A program made the position numbers and the translations under genes. 64,000 nucleotides of DNA from Drosophila persimilis (Eukaryota; Arthropoda; Insecta; Diptera; Drosophilidae), in contig NW_020825706.1 of NCBI RefSeq assembly GCF_003286085.1, positions 3,348,001-3,412,000 on the forward strand, given 5' to 3'. This document shows, one piece after another, positions 49,377 to 58,982 of the stretch (its first letter is position 1; every line of letters begins with the position of its first letter). The notes below the pieces were generated by a model, which was not told where the DNA came from, searched no databases, and saw only the letters and a list, made by a program, of their open reading frames with translations.

Positions 49377-49600
49377 TGACTACAATAAATGGATAGTTAT
49401 AAATATAGAGGCACGACTAAGAGATTTTAGTTTGGTTTCGACCCGACCAAAGGTTATAGTACACATAAATTATACACAACAAATACAAAAGGCGTCAAGT
49501 GCAATTGGTAAAAAAGTGATTAGTTCTTGTTTGAGTTGAGTTGAGTGGATTGATTGTGCTGTTGTGTGGATTAGACTGCCCCGCGGCTTGATGCTTCACA

Positions 49601-49791
49601 TCACTCGTGCCGCATCTCGGGCTGCAGGTCGAACCATGTGTTCAGACCCGCTGGCGTGGTAATCTCACTGTCGTCCAGAGGTATTTTAAGCTAAAAAAGA
49701 TAAAAGGAAATTCCAGTTGAGGGAATGCAGCAGAGAAGCAAAAAAATGTGGAACGCTTCACGATTTTGCGTGTCATCCTTGCGCAGGGGCC

Positions 49792-49831
<40 letters not shown>

Positions 49832-52800
49832 TCTGCCGAAGCAAGAACGAATGTAACACGAAAAAGTCCCTATATATACTGTACAGGTGAGGAAAAGGCA
49901 CTTGGGAATTGCAAGGAAATGCAGTTCGGGGTGGTTCCATTAGGGGTTGTTGTTAGGGGTTCTTACCATGCCAATGATGGGACTGCTGCCGGACAGAAAA
50001 CCCTTCTGTGTGCAGACCGTCACCTCGAGCTCCGTCTGCCTGAGCTCTGCTATTGAAATCAGGTACTCGAATGAGGCATCGTAAACAGGATTGCAATTGT
50101 CCTTGATCACGCCCGTCTTCCGTTTCGACTCCTTGGTGCGTCCCGGCAGCAGATACAGCTTCACATACGGATCGGGTATGTTGCTGGGGTCCCGCAGCGG
50201 TATCTTCACGATCTTGTGCAGGGTCACGTCGAGCTTCTGCCTCTGGGCACTGTACCGTATGGACATCTGAATGCGTCCAAGGCCGTGCTCGCCCGCCGTC
50301 GAGCTCGTCTCGGGGAAGCGATGGGTCAACACCGAGGCGGCCAGCTCGCTAATCGGCTTCTCGCTGGACGTGGAGGCAGACATAGCCGGTGAGATTTTCA
50401 TGGGCACTGCCAGCTCCTCCTCACTGATGGGTGACTCTGTGGACTGGCGTTTGTTGGGTGCTTGGGGATCCTGTGTACAAGGGATAGAAGTTGATGCTTT
50501 TGGAAACTCTCGCTGGGACCCACCTTGAAGGTTGGAGGTGCCACCACAGCCACATCGGGTGTCTTGACAGAGCTGCTGCGTGTAAGGGCCGCCACCTGCT
50601 CCAAAGCATCGGATTCCTTGTCGATTTCGCCCGGTTTCAATATCCGCAATGACAGCGACATATAGAGCTTGGATTCTGGGCCAGATTTTTGGAGTTGGAA
50701 GGGCTGCTGGATCACCTCCATGTTGAACTGCTTGAGCAGGGTACTCAGCGTGTAAGTATATTGACCGATATCGTTGCCTGTCTTCTGGTCGTAGATCTTG
50801 ATGTTCAGACTCTCGTTGTCGGGATTGCTGACCAGGAAAGTGAAGCCCTGCTCCCACACGGGGGAGTCGTCCCTCATGATCATGGCCGTCTGCTGTTTTT
50901 GCTTGTTGAGGCTGCACACCAGATAGGGATCGGGCTTGGAGCTGGACCGAGCTTGCTGTGGATGCAACGTATATCATGATCTGTGGGCTAAGGAAATGGA
51001 GTTGTCTTACCTTCAGATGCCTGGCCGAATCGATGAAAACGCTGAGTACCGCCGAGCTCATGGAGGTAACCCGCAGGAGCTGGGTTTCCAGAAGGATCTG
51101 CTGCAAATCATTGAGTTCAGCGGTTAGCTTGTACCACTGCAGGCGGACATGCAGCAGACCATGCTTGGCATCCTCTAGAGTCAGCCACTGTTGAATAGTT
51201 TCGGGGGATTACTAAGGATCACCCAAAGGATGAGTTATTCCGGCTTTACTCACGCTATCCACAACGCCTTTTTTGATCACGCTGGCTATATCGATGCTGG
51301 CTCTGTTTTTGATTGAGTGACAATGAGGATTAGTTCATCGAAAAAATATAGTAAAAAAAAATTAGCAAAATGAAATGAAAAAATTTAGTGTTTAAAATTC
51401 ATAGCGGGTCATGGGTCAGAAAGTCCCCTGAAAATCAAACAGTTTTCTGTATTCTTGTGCTTCGTATTGGAGGGGGGTTTCAGCGTGTGTGTCTGTGTGT
51501 GTACTCATTCGGTATGGAATCAATCAATCAATCAATGGGTTGCCTAACCTGCCGAGCGACTCATCATCACTAGTGCGGTCCCAGTCAAAGAGTCTGAGCA
51601 CGAGAATGGCATGCTGCGAGACCTCGACCGCAGCCTGTGCTCCGTTCGCACGTTCGAACAAAAAGCAATGTAAAAGACATTTTTTCGCATTAATATTGGG
51701 GTTAGTTCCAGCGCAAACTCTAAAAAAAGTACACGTTCATCGAACGGGTGGAGATATTTACAGGTTCGGCGGTTCTAAACTACAAAAATGGTCAAAGGCA
51801 TGCTTTAGTCAGTGTTTTCTTTGTTTTTTGGGGGGTGGGGGGTGTTCATATCCGTGTCTCGTGGTTAGAGTGTCTGTGGGTACAGGGTGCTCCAGCCTGG
51901 GCTGCTCGTGGTGTCAAAGGGCATGCAAGTTGTAGTCCGTTTTGTGAAGGTGTTGAATATTTCGTTTGTATCTCGGATATTGCAGTTTCCGTGAAGTGTT
52001 GGATTCTTCGATTGTGCTTTAAAGTGTAGTGGAGAAACTGATAGAAATGTACCATTTTTCAATTCCAAAATTAGATAAGAATGGTTTAAAGTCTTATCTA
52101 AGAAAGTTATACGTCAGCAATTCTCAAGAATTAAGGAATTCTTAGGAAGGAAGAAAGTCTAGTCAGCAATTCTTAAGAAGGCTATTTGCAGATGCTACTG
52201 TTAACGCAGTCCTAAATAAATGGGACCCAAATGGATCTATCTAAATATTCATATTGCTACTAAGGACAATTATCCAGGAATTCTTCTCAGAGCCTGAATA
52301 TTTGGCTCAAATCAGGCTTAGGAATATCTTTAAGAATCGATTCAAATTTCGAATAATTTGAGAGACTATGGGATTGGCTGTGAAAAAAGCAATTTCAGTA
52401 CTAAGTGGCAACGCCCGGCTCACTCGCTTTGTGCGCTCGCGCTGATATGAGTCGAATATCGAGCGGCGACGACGGCTACGAAACAATACTTTTTTATATA
52501 ATGGAGAAAAATAAAAATCCACTGCTATTAATGATAGAGTTCTTAGACTTTTTCTGATAAAATATGACTCAATCCAAGTTTTTTTTTAAGTTCTGAATAC
52601 TTTATACTTTTATACTTTTATATTCCTTTAAGATGGTTTTCAAAAATAAATTGCAAAGAAAAACCAAACGAAATAGAAGAAATTTAAGTTCTCAAATGGG
52701 AAGACATTTGTCCATCACTTCCTTCAACGGAAACCGCCTCATCCGTTGATGGCTCATCACTCTTTAGTGTTTCAGGCGCGTGCTGGTTAGTATTACATAA

Positions 52801-54936
52801 AATATTCCAGGCAGAACTCAAAAAACAAAATGGCACAAAAGAGAACGGCAAATATAAGGGAAATGCAGTTTCATGCGGCAAATACAACCTGCCCAATACA
52901 TCATCGTTTAGTACACCTGGCATTGTCTGATCATAGTCCCACAAAGAAAACCCAATTAAGTGGCCTATGGTGGTAAAAATACACGCCTAGAAGAATACAT
53001 ACATATGTTGTGAGAGTGTGTGGGTGGTATAGAATAGAATAGAAGATGTACATATATTGAATCCATAGTGTTGTAAGAGTATATAGTGGAGAGGAACCAC
53101 TCTCCACATGCCACATGCATCATGCAACAGCTTTTCGGGCTTTAATCAACAACGAACATTACTCACACTGAGGGATTGGGGCGGGGCGCGTTCTCGAAAC
53201 GAGGGAGAGGAATGGTATGGACTTAAGGTAACAGAAAATATGTGGCTTACCTGCCTAGGTTCTCGTCTTTCTTGGAATCATCCGAGTCCTTCAATTGTAT
53301 CTCGACAAATTGACCCATTTCAATAAAAACTGGTGCCTGTTGTTCAGGCGCAAGGAGCACGAGTATTCGAGTGGTAAAAGAATGGGTAAAATCAAAATGG
53401 AAAATAACAGAAAGGCAAACAACGGCAAAACTACTCAGGAAATTGTGGCATTGTGTGTGTGTGTGTGTGTCATGCAGAAAATCGATCGAAAACAACAGCA
53501 TCTACAGCTACAAAAAGCCAAGGCAACAAACGTTGGAGCAACAGGACTCCCCCACCATACGCACCTCACACCAGTAGTCCCACTTGGGATTCACATTGTT
53601 GTCGATGATCTGGGTCTTGAACTCCTGGGCGCCCACATTGATGATGGCATAGGGATCGGATTTGCCCTTGCCCAGGACACTGATGTCCTTCTTCATCAGA
53701 TCCTTGGCCTCCACCACATGAATGCGCAGAATGCCCTAGGAAAAAATGACTTTTAGTGCATTTCCTTTTGAGAGAATCCCCCTTCTGTTAGTCACCTCTG
53801 GTTCGGGCATCTTGAGGGCCACCGCGGACACCTCTTCGCTCAGGGAAATGGGCAGCTTGTTGGGCAACACCATCACAGCGCCGATCTGCTCCACAATGAT
53901 CCTTCTCAGCAGATCACTGAGGCCCGGCATGTCCATGAAATCGATGACACCAACCAGATTGAAATCGATATTCGGATTGTTCAGAAAGAAGATCTGCAGA
54001 CCACCCACCAGGGGCATCGAACGGATCAGGGGCTTCATTACGACACGCACCCAACCATGGATCTGGAAGTCCTTGATGCCGCCCTTCATGCCACCCAAAT
54101 AGAAATTGATGTCGCAGTCGCTGGCATAGAAGAGATCCAGGTCCATGATGATCTCATTCCGGTCCACATTCTTGTCGTAGATCTTCACGCCCCCGATGCG
54201 GGGTGGTATGGTGCCGAGGATAATGCGATCGAAGCGAAAGCCGTTCATCTTGTAGTTCGACAGGGCCAGAGCCACATTCGGTTCGATGGTCTCCTTGACC
54301 AGCGTGCGAGTAAAATGATTGGCATTCGGCCAGACCTGTTTCAGAATCTGTAAGAAAAGGGATATCAAATATCTGTAAGCAATTTGGGTAATCGAAAGCC
54401 GCACCTTATTCAGCCATTCGCATCGTTCTACATCGGGAAAATACACCCAGGCGGGCAGCTCATCAATTCGCGCCAGGATCACATCCTTCTCGCAGGCCAG
54501 CGCCGAGGCCTTGGCTATGTCCCGCTTCTTCGCCGAGGTCTTGCCCAGCTGGTCGCGTGCCACGGACAGGATGACCGGCGCTATCAGCCATGCCACCGAC
54601 CAGCCCATGTATCCCACCAGATAGATGGAGCCCACAATGGCCACCTTTTTTCCAATCGTATAGAGTATGGAGAAGATGCTGTTCTCGCTGCTGCCGCTGG
54701 TGGCCACAGTTGTCGTTGCAGCCGCCGACGCTGCAGCCGCCGACGCTGCAGCCGCCTCCGTGGGCGTACCATTGCTGATGGGTGCGGTGGTGGCGGTGGT
54801 GGGCGTGGGCGTGGCAGCCACTGCCACGGGCGTATCGTTCATTTTTCTGGGCTCGGCCAGGGGTACGAATGGTTCGTCTTCGGTTGGATTGGGCGGTTCT
54901 ATGAAGTCAGCCAAGGGCACAGATGGGGTGTTATCG
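49601..54936 (-). CDS. Esyt2: extended synaptotagmin 2 (E-Syt), SMP plus three C2 domains; 5' end not resolved
   Basis: Coding exons in transcript order: 54936-54405, 54347-53796, 53735-53565, one of 53336-53251 / 52986-52889 / 51634-51549, then 51302-51254, 51187-51011, 50955-50524, 50470-49967, 49690-49601 (TGA). All splice sites are GT..AG or agree in phase. An Ala/Thr-rich N-terminus leads to a membrane hairpin (VAIVGSIYLVGYMGWSVAWL and following), then the SMP lipid-transfer domain (from PAWVYFPDVERCEWLNK to about GLSDLLRRIIVEQIGAV). C2A (GILRIHVVEAKDL), C2B (AVLSVFIDSARHL) and C2C (KLDVTLHKIVKIPL) follow. E-Syts anchor in the ER, bind the plasma membrane through C2 domains and move glycerolipids in a calcium-dependent way. 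The first exon opens with an acceptor at 54937, so an upstream exon exists; an in-frame ATG (MNDTPVAV) at 54842 could also start an 832-residue protein. I recall it as CG6643. Confidence 0.92.
49740..49848 (-). ncRNA. snRNA:U6: U6 snRNA gene, copy 3, nested in the last Esyt2 intron
   Basis: The same 107-nt U6 sequence, read from 49848 to about 49742, with a terminal T run. It lies wholly within the 276-base intron 49691-49966 of Esyt2 and on the same strand, so Pol II passes through it when Esyt2 is transcribed. Its 3' flank (AATTCCAGTTGAGGGAATG) matches the 3' flank of copy 2 (AATTCCAGTTCAGGGAATG), showing the genes arose by tandem duplication. Confidence 0.98.
49871..49911 (-). promoter_or_regulatory. 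PSEA and TATA box of U6 copy 3
   Basis: TATATATA at 49871-49878 and PSEA (CAATTCCCAAGTGCCTTTTCC) at 49891-49911, 23-30 and 43-63 bases upstream of the RNA start. The promoter ends about 55 bases from the upstream Esyt2 exon. Confidence 0.9.
51549..51634 (-). other. Esyt2 alternative C2A exon C
   Basis: An 86-base exon with acceptor GCACAG and donor AG then GTTAGG. It encodes AAVEVSQHAILVLRLFDWD, then RTSDDESLG and the split Arg codon. Phase and length are the same as exon A. It has the classical C2 loop-3 pattern FDWD..SDDE and is closest to the vertebrate E-Syt C2A consensus. Confidence 0.85.
52889..52986 (-). other. Esyt2 alternative C2A exon B
   Basis: A 98-base exon with acceptor TTCTAG and donor AG then GTTGTA. 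It encodes ACIFTTIGHLIGFSLWDYD, then QTMPGVLNDDVLG and the split Arg codon. It enters in phase 0 and leaves in phase 2 like the other two, but is four codons longer within loop 3. Confidence 0.85.
53251..53336 (-). other. Esyt2 alternative C2A exon A
   Basis: An 86-base exon with acceptor AACAG and donor AG then GTAAGC, the best donor of the three. It encodes APVFIEMGQFVEIQLKDSD, then DSKKDENLG and the split Arg codon. It is the copy nearest the preceding constant exon. Confidence 0.88.
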
Positions 54937-57900
54937 CTACAAAGAGAGGAAGAGAGAGAGAGGCTTTCGTTAAGTGTTTACCAGATATTTCCGATTGAAA
55001 AGCTTCCGAGAATGTGAGGCAGGCAGCTGATTCATTAGCATTTGCCGGCTAAGATGCCGCCGGCATCGAATGGCGATGATGATGATAGAGATGATGATGT
55101 CATACTGTGTTCGCCTCTGGCTAGAAATGTGATCTTGGAATGCCTCCCCAGTCGCTGTCTATACTATACATGAATCACATTTATGGAACACTCTTGCTTG
55201 TATTTTGTATCTGTATCTTTTGTTTTTGCTTTTGATTACTTAGCTTACTTTCTTTAATAGACCCTCGCATTACTCACACAACGAGTACCGAATACCGAGT
55301 GTGTGGGTGAGGCAAATTGACACAGTTTTACTAGTTTTCTGTTGGGGATACGCCACCCACCCACCCACTGGGGGTTACCTGTTGAGTGTGAGGGGGGCAT
55401 GAAATTACTTTCATTTCATTTCACGAAAGGGTAAATGGACTTTCTCGGGAAGTTTGCTCGAAAGAAAATAAAGCTAAAAAGGAAGGATAAAGGCACCGAA
55501 GATTGAAAAATTACTGAAGATATTTTAATGGATTTAAAATAACTAATTTGAAAGACTGTTCGTTAAAGGTTTTCTTGGTGCATTCTTCATGCTGTTATTA
55601 TAATTTTTAAAAGGAAATAAATTAAGATAGTCTAGTATTTAAATGGGAATTAATGATTGCTGATGACTGAAAGATTACTGAAGATATTTTACAGGATTTT
55701 CCTGAATGTTTTCCTAAAAAATTGCTTATCCTTCAGTTAATTTTTAAAAGGAAAAGTTAAGATAAAGGCCTGTAATATTTTGAGTATTACAAATACAAAC
55801 ATATACATTAAATTATGATCTCATAATTTTGTTGTGTTCTTTGTTCTTTTCTCATTTAATTATTCTTCATCCATTCGATTAATTTTTAAAAGGAAAAACT
55901 AAAATAGGCCCGTATTTAAATGGCCTTTAATATTCTTAACTTTGAGAATTAAAAATATATACATATATATTCTCTCTCATAATTTCCCTGTGTATTTATT
56001 CTTCCGCAAAAACATTTGTTTTCTCATTTAATTATCCTATTTCCGTTCATTTCATTTTTATCAGGAAAAATACAAATAGTCAAGCCTTCAAGTGGCCTTT
56101 TAATATTTTTAATTTTGGGACTAATCAAAGCCAAATAATTCTCCAGCAAATTACCATTTCTGTATAATTTATTTTTATTTTCATTAAATTATGTTCTCAT
56201 AATTTCTCTGTGTATTTATTCTTCCGCGCAAACATGGCCATTATTTTCCTTCTGTTTTTTTTTCTCATTTAACTATTCAGCGCTTCGGCAGCTGTTGACT
56301 TTATTCAAATATTCCCAGAAACAATTCCTCGCCTCCTGTTTGCCTGCCTTTCATTTTTCTCCTTTTGTGGGCTTTGGGGACTCATTATAATACGAGTATT
56401 GCTAGCTGTAATTTCTCCCGCGCTTGTGGCTATACATTTTAGGCCCCGACCTTGACTCGAATAATCTGCTGCCAAACCGTAACTTTTCCAAGGGGTTTCT
56501 GTTTCCCCACTCAAAATACATTGTTTTACACTGCTGTTTAACGCTTTGTTTGCTGTAAACAACAAAGAAAAACGAAACATTTTCACTAAGCTAAATTCTG
56601 GAAGGGCTTTTTAGCTAGGGGTGCATGAAGGGCTGGGGCAGGGGCAGGGGAAGAGTGCTCGAATTTCGAGTGTTGGCAACATTAAACTTTTAACTGTTGA
56701 CAAACGCGAGGGCAATGGGGAATTTCTCTGTTCTGTGCTGCTGGGCAGCACCTGTTGAATGGAGCCCCCATCCTCCCATTCAGGCCAGGCAGCTGCCAGA
56801 GAGCCAGAGAGTGATTTCAAGTCTGGCCCAAAGCTGTCTACCTTCGACTGGAGGGAGGGGCAGGCGGCTCTTCTTATTGCCAAGAACTTGAACCGAAATA
56901 CGTTGTCTTTGTACCCAGTAATCGTAGAGCAAGAGGGCATATTCTGTAAATGTATACAATATTTGGAGCCCTCGCGGACCAATAGTAAGATTGCTTTTTG
57001 GCTGGTCTCCTTTATTTTTGGTAGCCTTTTCCTTGGAGTCTCTTTAGCTGGGGTATCTTTAAGTCTGAACCACAGACTTGTAGTTCCTTAATAGGTTGTT
57101 TCTTTTTTTGTACACAGCTGAAATTTCGCTTGCCGTTCAGGTTTCTTACTGGTGACGTCGTCGTCTCCGTCGTGTATGTTGTTGATGTTGATGTTAATGC
57201 CGATTCTTTATATGAAACAAATGTACGACTGAGTGTGTGTGTGCAGCCATGTGGTTTGTATGTAATGCGCATAAATAAATGATAAATAAATAAATATAAT
57301 TTCAATTAATTGTTGCATCACCTCATCGTTGTGGCTCTTTGGTTGGGGGTGGTGTTTCGCATTCACTTGTGTAAGTTATTTATGATGTTTTATTTTTTTG
57401 AGAGAGTAATTTATGTGCGTGCATCTGAAACAAAAATTTCGGTGCTTAATTAAACAAATCGGTTGATAAGAAGGTCAGTCAGGTAAAAGTGTTTCGTGAT
57501 GGAACCCATAAATGGAATGCATAAATAAATAACAATTGATTTAAGGTTAAAAGTCACTTTTTTCTTTTAGTGTATTCTAAAATGTTCGATTCCATTTTTT
57601 CCTTTGGCTTAAACGTTTTTCCAGCATTCCTTTCGATGTGCAATTTGTATCTTTGAACGAGAACATCCTATATATTCTAGCCATATCTCTCTTTTGCTTG
57701 CAAAAATTCTTGTATTATAAATTCACACACGAAAACCGAAACGAACCGAAAATATATCCAACATTTGCATATACTCGAATAGAAACTGAGGGCATAGCGT
57801 ATGCCCCCCCTATATTATATGTACAACGTACAAACATATACATATATATAGCTGCCCCTATCGGAAACAAATTGGTGTATATTTTTTATCAACTTCTATT

Positions 57901-58253
57901 TTATACACACTTTTTTAAAAACAAAACCGGATTCTGATTACACATCCAAAGCAAACGAAAAACTGTGTGTGTTTCTTACGCACCCAAAAGACAACTGAAA
58001 TATTTTATGGATCTGAGGGCCACACTCAATTTATTTTCAATTTTTTTTCAACTGTCTGTCCCGAGCGATTTTCAGCGACTTTTTATTGTGAGCGGTGTTT
58101 TCAAATTGAATTCAATTCTCACTGAGCATCATCCCATCATTCGCACCCAGAACCAGAGGCAGTTTGAGCGAAAGCTCTTCGCGCGAAAGCTCTGCTACAA
58201 AAGCCACACACAGACGCTACACACACAGTGGAGTGGCTGCCAGTGCGGATTTA
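54937..58253. other. upstream of the first visible Esyt2 exon: intron and/or 5' region
   Basis: No coding exon recognised. It includes the degenerate array at 55590-56290. A leader-like stretch at 58040-58240 (minus strand, CTCAGTGAG and downstream) could be a transcription start for Esyt2, but no good donor linked to it was identified. Confidence 0.35.
55590..56290. repeat. degenerate tandem array, unit about 140-170 bases, about four copies
   Basis: The word TAATTTTTAAAAGGAAA recurs at 55601, 55738 and 55880, with a weaker copy at 56052. Each is followed by AAATAG-, TTTAAATGG- and TTTAATATT-like words and preceded by CTCATTTAATTAT in the later copies. The phrase CTGTGTATTTATTCTTCCGC occurs twice (near 55989 and 56207). 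Confidence 0.65.
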
Positions 58254-58979
58254 GGGCTCGCGCACACTGTAGCTGAAATCAAAGCTGAAAGCTCAGCTGA
58301 TCTGAGAGCTTTTCTCAGGCAGAATCAGCTTGCAGGTGCGTACATTGTCGGCTGATCTGATTGCTGAAAGCTGAAAACCACTGCCTCCCTTTGTCTATCT
58401 CCTTAAGTGGCATCAATAGATATCATTATAATTATTATTATTATATTGTTAATGAATTATTACTTCACAGAACGTACAGTAGCCAGACGGAAGTTTTCTT
58501 CGTTTTTTTCGTTAGTGTATTTTAACCACATTTCCGTTGAGTTTTTATTCGTATTACTTTTATTTTACGAATTATTATTACATTTTTACATTACATTGGT
58601 AATGGTAAATAATAAAACTTTTTTGCACAATTTATCGCCTTCCAGAAATTATAGAAATAAAACTATTATTCAAATATTTTTAATAGTCCCGCTTATTCCC
58701 CAGCGCTGGGTTAACCGTAATTTCGCTTAAAAATGTTTTGCAGCCCATTTTCGATCACTTATGAACCAATACACTTGAACAAAATCAGCAATCAGCTTGC
58801 TGAAAAAACAAACATGCTTGATCGATCAAACTAAGCTGAGCTGATTTCAGCGAGCTTTTTCAGCTTTCAGCTCAGCTCAGGCTGCAATGTACGCACTTGC
58901 ACCGGTGCAGTGTGTTTGTTTTTTCGGAGCTTATAAATCAGCTATCAGCTCCGCTTTCAGCTACAGTGTGCGCGAGCCC
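58254..58979. mobile_element. 726-base TIR element with TTA target duplication (PIF/Harbinger-like MITE)
   Basis: Perfect 25-base inverted ends (58254-58278 and 58955-58979) begin GGGCTCGCGCACACTGTAGC and end GCTGAAA. Both sides are flanked by TTA (58251-58253 and 58980-58982). A three-base TTA duplication with GGG-type ends fits the PIF/Harbinger superfamily. A second inverted pair lies inside (TGCAGGTGCGTACATTG at 58331 against 58885-58901, one mismatch). AGCTGA/TCAGCT words crowd both subterminal regions. The AT-rich centre has no transposase frame. Confidence 0.75.
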
Positions 58980-58982
58980 TTA

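Noticed and set aside
52684-52888. Open frame continuing past Esyt2 exon B
   Set aside because: The frame after the donor at 52888 loses C2 similarity; only 52889-52986 fits the exon pattern.
54843-54920. Start of Esyt2 at a GTG (PLADFIEPP)
   Set aside because: Non-ATG start, and the exon clearly begins at a splice acceptor at 54937; the frame continues upstream into a missing exon.
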